NCBI GenBank assembly: GCA_031272075.1 | Contig: JAISUK010000086.1 | Coordinates: 1-46,954, forward strand | DNA from: Dysgonamonadaceae bacterium | Lineage (GTDB): Bacteria > Bacteroidota > Bacteroidia > Bacteroidales > Azobacteroidaceae | DNA length: 46,954 bases | Direction: 5' to 3' | In this document: in pieces, positions 42,603 through 46,954 of the stretch | Layout: the number at the start of each line of letters is the position of its first letter | How positions within the stretch are numbered: position 1 is the first letter of the stretch | The notes under the pieces: model-generated | Databases searched by the model: none | Told to the model about the DNA's origin: nothing | Seen by the model: only the letters and a program-made list of their open reading frames with translations | Translations under genes and position numbers: made by a program

Positions 42603-43724
42603 ATGAAAACGATCAATAGATTAATATCAATTCCATCTATATTTTTATCAATGCTATTTATAATGGCATCGCTCAACTCCTGTTCTGAAGAAAAAAATAA
42701 AGACATCAGGGAGCGGAATCCGGATATAGAACTTTTGGGCGAAAGCCTCACTTTACTGAAAACGACCAGGGATGAGGCGCGCTATGGTACCATCAAAGGG
42801 AATTATCCCGAAGAAAGCAAACAGATTTTGAATGATGCGATGGCTGTGATTGCACGACTGATTTTCAGGATCGAAAACGGCGAAACCATCTCGGAAGCGG
42901 AAATCGCTCAAGTCAAGACGATGACACAGAATGCCATCGCCGAATTTAACGCAACCGTACGAACGGAAACCCTGCTCTACGATGCAGAGTTGTATGTCGA
43001 TGGCGATGCGGGAGGATACATCGATTTCGGTATCAGTTCGGAATACAGCCGCTTCGGCGAAAACGGCAACCAGGCTTACACCGTAGAACTCTGGGTGAAA
43101 TACAAAGCCTTACCCGGTGGAATCGGAGCGATTGTTTCCACGTTCGTCGAAAATGGCGGCGTTCGTTGCGGATGGATGCTCAACATGATTAACAGCGATT
43201 ACTTGCGGATGTCCTGCACTTCCAACCTGGAACACCAAATGTGGGAACCGGGCGATGGTTTTACCGATATCGAAAAATGGGTGCATGTGGCTGCAGTCTA
43301 CAACGACAAAGGCGTAGACGGTGATATGGACAACGGCAGTCCGGTCGTGCTGAAATATTATGAAAACGGCGTGATGGCAAACAAATCCAGCAACAGCAAT
43401 CCTTCAATGTATTACAATCCTGCTGACGACAGTAAATTGCCGAGTTTACCGATGATCGCCTTTGCGCAACACACGCTTGATGGATCGCGCACGCGCACGA
43501 TGCAAGGATATATCAAGCATTTTCGGATATGGAAAACCGCTAAATCGCCGGATGAAATCGTGAAATTGATGAACGGAACGACCGTCGTCACGGGTAATGA
43601 ATCCGACCTGTCTTGCGCATGGCCATTCGATAAACAGGTGGAAGACGACCTGAATATCAAAGACCTGACCGGACGGCATACGGCTGTCCTCAAGGGAAGC
43701 TATCAATGGATTATTCTGCCGTAG
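42603..43724 (+). CDS. LamG/concanavalin-like surface lipoprotein
   Basis: The protein has 373 residues. The lipoprotein signal ends Ser-Leu-Asn-Ser-Cys near residue 27. A helical segment (about 40-125), resembling DUF4972, precedes a LamG jelly roll (about 130-370, with Tyr-Thr-Val-Glu-Leu-Trp-Val-Lys and Trp-Val-His-Val-Ala-Ala-Val-Tyr). Such proteins occupy the SusE/F position and probably bind glycan at the surface. It closes the three-gene operon; no glycosidase or regulator adjoins it. Its stop is 5 bases from the convergent methyltransferase stop. Confidence 0.85.
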   Translation: MKTINRLISIPSIFLSMLFIMASLNSCSEEKNKDIRERNPDIELLGESLTLLKTTRDEARYGTIKGNYPEESKQILNDAMAVIARLIFRIENGETISEAEIAQVKTMTQNAIAEFNATVRTETLLYDAELYVDGDAGGYIDFGISSEYSRFGENGNQAYTVELWVKYKALPGGIGAIVSTFVENGGVRCGWMLNMINSDYLRMSCTSNLEHQMWEPGDGFTDIEKWVHVAAVYNDKGVDGDMDNGSPVVLKYYENGVMANKSSNSNPSMYYNPADDSKLPSLPMIAFAQHTLDGSRTRTMQGYIKHFRIWKTAKSPDEIVKLMNGTTVVTGNESDLSCAWPFDKQVEDDLNIKDLTGRHTAVLKGSYQWIILP

Positions 43725-43729
43725 GGAGC

Positions 43730-44524
43730 TCACAGTTGAAATCCCCGTTGCCGCATCGCTTCAAAAGTGATGATCGCCGTCGATACGGATACATTCAACG
43801 AATCAATGGCGCCACGCATCGGAATTTTAATATGCTCCTCGGCACAATCCAGCCAGAATGACGAAAGTCCGTCGTCCTCCGTCCCCATCACGATGGCCGA
43901 AGGACGGCGGAAGTCCGTCTCGTGGTAGTGTTGCGTCGCGTTCAGTTCTGCGGCGAAAGTGAGGATGTCGTTCTGTCTCAGGTAATTCAACGCTTCTTGG
44001 TTGCTGCATACTGCGATCGGTACCGTGAAGACACAACCGACGCTCGAACGGATGGTGTTGGGATTGTATACATCCGTCAACGGGTCGCATACCACAACTG
44101 CATCTACGTGAGCAGCATCTGCGGTTCGCAGGATTGCACCCAGGTTGCCCGGTTTTTCTACCGCTTCCAGTACGATGACAAACGGATTGGCGGATAAGTG
44201 CAAATCGGACAAGCCATGGCTTTTGGGCGTAGCCAAGGCCAGCAATCCATCCGAACATTCGCGGTACGCAATCTTTTGGAAAACGGGGGCGGAGACCTCG
44301 TAGCAGATAGCAGGGTCAATTTGTTTCAGGACAGCAGGATACTTGCTCCCCGCATACAGGTCGGTGCAGACAAAAAGCGTATCGAGCCGGTACTGTTTTT
44401 CCAATGCGAAGGAAATTTCTCGCGCACCTTCAATGACAAACAAATTGCTCGCCTTACGTTCGCGCGCTTTGGAATGAAGCTTGTGAACAAGCTTTATTTT
44501 AGGATTTTGGATGCTGGTAATCAT
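43730..44524 (-). CDS. TrmH/SpoU-family RNA 2'-O-methyltransferase
   Basis: The protein has 264 residues. An N-terminal substrate-binding domain (about 1-95) precedes the SPOUT knot. Motif 1 Asn-Leu-Gly-Ala-Ile-Leu-Arg-Thr-Ala-Asp is near 128-137, motif 2 Met-Gly-Thr-Glu-Asp-Asp-Gly-Leu near 213-220, and motif 3 Ile-Pro-Met-Arg-Gly-Ala-Ile-Asp-Ser-Leu-Asn-Val-Ser near 234-246. It methylates rRNA or tRNA with S-adenosylmethionine; the target site is not readable. It stands alone between converging and diverging neighbours. Confidence 0.93.
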   Translation of the reverse strand: MITSIQNPKIKLVHKLHSKARERKASNLFVIEGAREISFALEKQYRLDTLFVCTDLYAGSKYPAVLKQIDPAICYEVSAPVFQKIAYRECSDGLLALATPKSHGLSDLHLSANPFVIVLEAVEKPGNLGAILRTADAAHVDAVVVCDPLTDVYNPNTIRSSVGCVFTVPIAVCSNQEALNYLRQNDILTFAAELNATQHYHETDFRRPSAIVMGTEDDGLSSFWLDCAEEHIKIPMRGAIDSLNVSVSTAIITFEAMRQRGFQL

Positions 44525-44611
44525 CTACAATACATTTATTTTTAAATTGTAATTCATGCTATGCGATAAATTTTACGAAGATAATGCTATTTCTACAAAA
44601 TCGCATCCGGA

Positions 44612-44643
44612 TTGGCGGTTTTGATATGATTTTTGTACTTTTG
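44612..44643 (+). promoter_or_regulatory. Bacteroidetes-type promoter for the MATE gene
   Basis: TTG (44612-44614), a 21-base spacer and TACTTTTG (44636-44643). The -7 box ends 48 bases before the ATG at 44692. Confidence 0.6.
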
Positions 44644-44691
44644 TATCGGATTTCGGCAGACGGAAGTTGAGTTGTGCCGTTAGTTATCATA

Positions 44692-46014
44692 ATGAATCAT
44701 CGTGCAGTCTCCATCAATAAGGATATCCTTTCGCTGGCAGTGCCCAGTGTTATTTCCAATGTGGTCGTTCCTTTGCTGGGAATGGTGGACATCGCCATTG
44801 CGGGTCGGATAGGAGACGATCTCAATATCGCTGCGCTTGCAATTGGAGTGACGATTTTCAATTTTATTTACTGGAATTGTGCGTTTCTGCGGATGGGCAC
44901 GAGCGGTATTACCGCGCAGGCCTACGGCGCCGACAACCGAAAAGAATCTGCCAACATGCTGCTTCGCGCGTTGTGGATCGCAGTTGTGATTGCTTTATTG
45001 TTACTGATTTTTCAAAAACCTGTCGGACAGTTCTCATTGAAGGTCATGCAAGGCAGCGAAAAGGTGCAGGCATTGGCAGCCGACTATTTCTTTGCGCGGA
45101 TATGGGCAGTGCCCGCAGCGATCATGCTTTTTGCCATCCAGGGTTGGTTTATCGGCATGCAGGATGCTAAAATCCCAATGATTGTTTCTATTGCGGCCGT
45201 GATTTGCAATGCACTGTTCAGCTTGCTTTTTGTTTTCCGGTTCAATATGGGCATTGCCGGAATTGCTTGGGGGACGGTCACAGCCCAGTATCTGGCATTG
45301 ATCCTTTCCGGCATTTTCTGGTTAGTTAAATACAGGAATTACCGAACGTATTTCGATCTGAAAGAAGCGTTTAAGCTGGAGCCGATTGTCCGTTTCATGA
45401 ATGTCAATAAGGATATTTTTCTCCGAACAGTGTGCATTGTGGCTGTATATACGTTTTTTACCGCTGCCTCGGCGCGCTTTGGCGATGAGATCCTGGCTAC
45501 CAATGCCTTGTTGATGCAGCTGTTTACGTTGTTTTCCTATATGTCAGACGGATTTGCCTATGCCGGCGAAGCGCTTTCGGGAAGGCTGGTTGGCGAACGT
45601 AATCGTCTGGCGCTCAAACAATACATCCGTTATCTGTTGCTCTGGTCGGTGGTCATTGCTGTGGTCTATGTGGTCGGCTACCTCTGTGCCTGGAAAGAAA
45701 TCCTTTTGTTATTCAATCCTTCGCACGAAGTATTGGACATCGCCGGTCAATACATTGTCTGGATCATCGCCGTGCCGCTTGCCGGATGTATTCCTTTCAT
45801 GATCGATGGGATCATGATCGGTGCAACAAAAACCAAAATACTGCGCGATACGGTCTTTGTCTCTACCTGTTTGTTTTTTGCCTGTTTCTATCTGTTTTCA
45901 CGCTCATTCGGAAATACGGCTTTGTGGTTCGCGTTCCTCGTTTTCCTGGTAGTTCGCGGAATCCTGTTGTATTTCTGCTCGCACCGACTCAATGTGGATA
46001 AGATCATGAAATAG
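44692..46014 (+). CDS. MATE-family multidrug/metabolite efflux transporter
   Basis: The protein has 440 residues from the ATG at 44692 (Met-Asn-His-Arg-Ala-Val); a GTG six codons earlier is less likely. Twelve membrane helices form two MatE repeats; the sequence Gly-Met-Val-Asp-Ile-Ala-Ile-Ala-Gly in helix 1 and Gly-Thr-Ser-Gly-Ile-Thr-Ala-Gln in helix 2 are typical of the DinF-like branch. It exports cationic compounds using an H+ or Na+ gradient; substrate unknown. It has its own promoter and stands alone. Confidence 0.9.
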   Translation: MNHRAVSINKDILSLAVPSVISNVVVPLLGMVDIAIAGRIGDDLNIAALAIGVTIFNFIYWNCAFLRMGTSGITAQAYGADNRKESANMLLRALWIAVVIALLLLIFQKPVGQFSLKVMQGSEKVQALAADYFFARIWAVPAAIMLFAIQGWFIGMQDAKIPMIVSIAAVICNALFSLLFVFRFNMGIAGIAWGTVTAQYLALILSGIFWLVKYRNYRTYFDLKEAFKLEPIVRFMNVNKDIFLRTVCIVAVYTFFTAASARFGDEILATNALLMQLFTLFSYMSDGFAYAGEALSGRLVGERNRLALKQYIRYLLLWSVVIAVVYVVGYLCAWKEILLLFNPSHEVLDIAGQYIVWIIAVPLAGCIPFMIDGIMIGATKTKILRDTVFVSTCLFFACFYLFSRSFGNTALWFAFLVFLVVRGILLYFCSHRLNVDKIMK

Positions 46015-46070
46015 GCTATGCGTGAAATTGAAAATATTTTCAGATTAGGCAGAAGATTTGTTGAGAAATA

Positions 46071-46099
46071 TTTGAGAATTAATAAAAATCGTACCTTTG
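46071..46099 (+). promoter_or_regulatory. Candidate promoter for the bspA-like leader
   Basis: TTTG (46071-46074), a 17-base spacer (slightly short) and TACCTTTG (46092-46099). The implied leader before the BspA ATG is about 265 bases. Confidence 0.5.
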
Positions 46100-46116
46100 T
46101 CCCAAAATCACAATTT

Positions 46117-46230
46117 ATGAATTTATTAGACAAAATATATAACTCGCTGATATATATATATAGCCTGCCTGTCGGCAGACAGGTTAGGACTTTACAAAAT
46201 ACAGCCCTGCAATTTTCTTTTGCGCCCTAA
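46117..46230 (+). CDS. Possible 37-residue leader ORF
   Basis: It begins about 18 bases after the TACCTTTG box (Met-Asn-Leu-Leu-Asp-Lys-Ile-Tyr-Asn) and ends with TAA at 46228-46230, inside the loop of the terminator hairpin at 46203-46251. It is Tyr/Leu/Ile-rich at first. Position suggests a leader peptide, but it may be accidental. No homology recognised. Confidence 0.25.
   Translation: MNLLDKIYNSLIYIYSLPVGRQVRTLQNTALQFSFAP
46162..46183. repeat. Imperfect palindrome CCTGCCTGTCGGCAGACAGG
   Basis: A near-palindromic GC-rich 20-mer in an AT-rich leader. Short CCTGYCTGCCG-type palindromes are familiar dispersed elements in Bacteroidetes (recollection). Here it can form a small hairpin upstream of the terminator. 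Confidence 0.5.
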
Positions 46231-46251
46231 AGGAAAGTTGCGGGGCTTTTT
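46203..46251 (+). terminator. Strong hairpin terminator/attenuator in the bspA-like leader
   Basis: AGCCCTGCAATTTTC (46203-46217) pairs along all 15 positions (two as G-U) with GAAAGTTGCGGGGCT (46233-46247) and is followed by TTTT. It lies between the candidate promoter and the BspA-like gene. CGGGGCTT (46241-46248) can also pair with AAGCCCCG (46286-46293). It may simply terminate the MATE transcript. Confidence 0.75.
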
Positions 46252-46372
46252 GTGTGCAGACGTGTGGGGTATGGCAAGACCTGCGAAGCCCCGAGAGCAG
46301 GGGAACAAACAGAAAATAAGGACAAAAGGTCTTTTGTAGAAAAATAATTAACAAATAAAAAATGTTTTCACA

Positions 46373-46842
46373 ATGAAAAAAAACTTTATGGTAGCGGTTC
46401 TTGCAACCGCAATGTTTGCAACCTTTAATGCAAACGGACAAAGTGTCGGGGACACATTTGAAGTTGATGGTGTTACCTATAAAGTTACAAGTCTTTCGCC
46501 CAATGAAGTACAACTTGGTAAAGGTGGCCTCCTCAATGTTGCTTTTGCAACTAATCCCACAGGAAGTTACACAATTCTAAGTTCTGTAACAGGTGGAACA
46601 GGAGATTTAACCTATTCTGTTACGTCAATAGGAGAGTGGGCTTTTTATGATTGCAGCGGCTTAACTTCGGTAACTATTCCAAATTCTGTTACGTCAATAG
46701 GTCGTGGTGCTTTTTATGATTGCATCGGCTTAACTTCAATAACTATTGGTAATTCTGTTACATCAATAGTTGATGCTGCTTTTATGCGTTGCAGCGGCTT
46801 AACTTCAGTAACTATTCCTAATTCTGTTACGTCAATATATAA
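46373..46842 (+). pseudogene. BspA-type leucine-rich-repeat surface protein, cut by an IS element
   Basis: The start is the ATG at 46373 (Met-Lys-Lys-Asn-Phe), with a signal peptide ending near Ala-Asn-Gly-Gln-Ser. After about 60 residues come BspA repeats of 23 residues ([14 protein letters not shown]), encoded by 69-bp direct repeats beginning near 46612, 46681, 46750 and 46819. In the last repeat the reading is replaced at about 46843 by the left end of an IS3-family element; the fused frame stops at 46900. BspA proteins are usually several hundred residues and act in adhesion. The rest of the gene may lie beyond the IS, outside the window. Confidence 0.85.
46612..46842 (+). repeat. 69-bp tandem repeats encoding LRRs
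   Basis: Units start with (t/a)attctgttacgtcaata at 46612, 46681, 46750 and 46819, exactly 69 bases apart. The fourth is interrupted by the IS end. Confidence 0.9.
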
Positions 46843-46954
46843 TGTCCCCCGATTTTCGGACAGCGAGTTAAGACAAAAAAGTTTTAATTTTGCAATATGA
46901 AAAGCAGGAGAAAATTTACAAGCGCCTTCAAGGCAAAAGTGGCGATTGAAGCCA
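46843..46954 (+). mobile_element. IS3-family insertion sequence, left end (partial)
   Basis: The BspA repeat stops abruptly at TGTCCCCCGATTTTCGGACA (46843-46862), which has inverted TGTCC/GGACA ends and starts with TG as IS3-family termini do. A TAATTTTG promoter-like box (46885-46892) and a transposase start follow. The right end and target duplication are outside the window. Confidence 0.75.
46897..46954 (+). CDS. IS3-family transposase OrfA, N-terminal fragment
   Basis: The frame from the ATG at 46897 reads [19 protein letters not shown] and leaves the window. This is the standard opening of IS3-family OrfA helix-turn-helix proteins (Arg-Arg-Lys-Phe-Thr-x-Glu-Phe-Lys-x-Lys-Val-Ala). It lies 54 bases inside the element. 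Confidence 0.85.
   Translation, partial: MKSRRKFTSAFKAKVAIEA

Noticed and set aside
46612-46842. 69-bp repeats as a CRISPR or regulatory array
   Set aside because: They encode in-frame BspA leucine-rich repeats.

Overview
The window reads as a chromosomal segment of a Bacteroidetes bacterium, most likely order Bacteroidales. Evidence: two SusC/SusD-type loci, a FecR-family anti-sigma/ECF sigma pair, DUF3256, a GldF-GldG fusion, a BspA-type leucine-rich-repeat protein, class II ribonucleotide reductase, and several promoters of the TTTG...TAnnTTTG type. Genus cannot be called from sequence alone. The BspA protein, inositol-lipid genes and decaying glycan locus would suit a host-associated or gut lineage (inference).

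Layout. 1-6297 (minus strand): a glycan-utilisation locus in decay. An ECF sigma gene is broken by a 64-bp insertion, a fecR-type anti-sigma gene and susC have both lost their middles with a frameshift, and susD is fused in frame to the C-terminal part of an IPT/LamG-like surface protein. An apparently open (alpha/alpha)6 glycosidase gene follows and runs off the left edge. A tRNA-Ser(UGA) sits directly upstream of the sigma gene. 6718-12289 (plus): a six-gene cluster for inositol phospholipid synthesis (nucleotidyltransferase, ATP-grasp enzyme, CDP-alcohol phosphatidyltransferase, HAD phosphatase, myo-inositol-3-phosphate synthase, acyltransferase), then truA and a DUF3256 gene. 13864-20882 (minus): nrdJ, a GH78 alpha-L-rhamnosidase and an amino-acid permease as one probable operon. 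21318-25863 (plus): NIF3-family gene, coiled-coil/zinc-ribbon gene, thrA. 25864-28867 (minus): glgB-manA. 29101-31494 (plus): membrane pyrophosphatase. 31581-37097 (minus): gldFG, dnaN, a DnaQ-like exonuclease, a small ORF carrying a C10 tract, and an HTH regulator. 37414-43724 (plus): an intact susC-susD-LamG lipoprotein trio. Then a TrmH-family methyltransferase (minus), a MATE transporter (plus), and a BspA-like gene cut by an IS3-family element at the right edge.

Most interesting points. (1) The inositol-lipid operon has an ATP-grasp enzyme of unknown reaction, a phosphatidyltransferase lacking the fourth motif Asp, and a HAD enzyme lacking the second Asp of motif I. (2) A dispersed ~68-bp repeat occurs three times between co-directional genes, always in sense orientation and 15-35 nt before a start codon, and carries a short MRVPYDL reading frame. 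(3) Four consecutive genes of one PUL regulatory/transport module each carry a different lesion that keeps both ends. (4) A C10 tract lies in a 61-codon ORF coupled by ATGA overlap to a transcription regulator. (5) The bspA leader contains a short ORF that ends inside the loop of a strong terminator hairpin.
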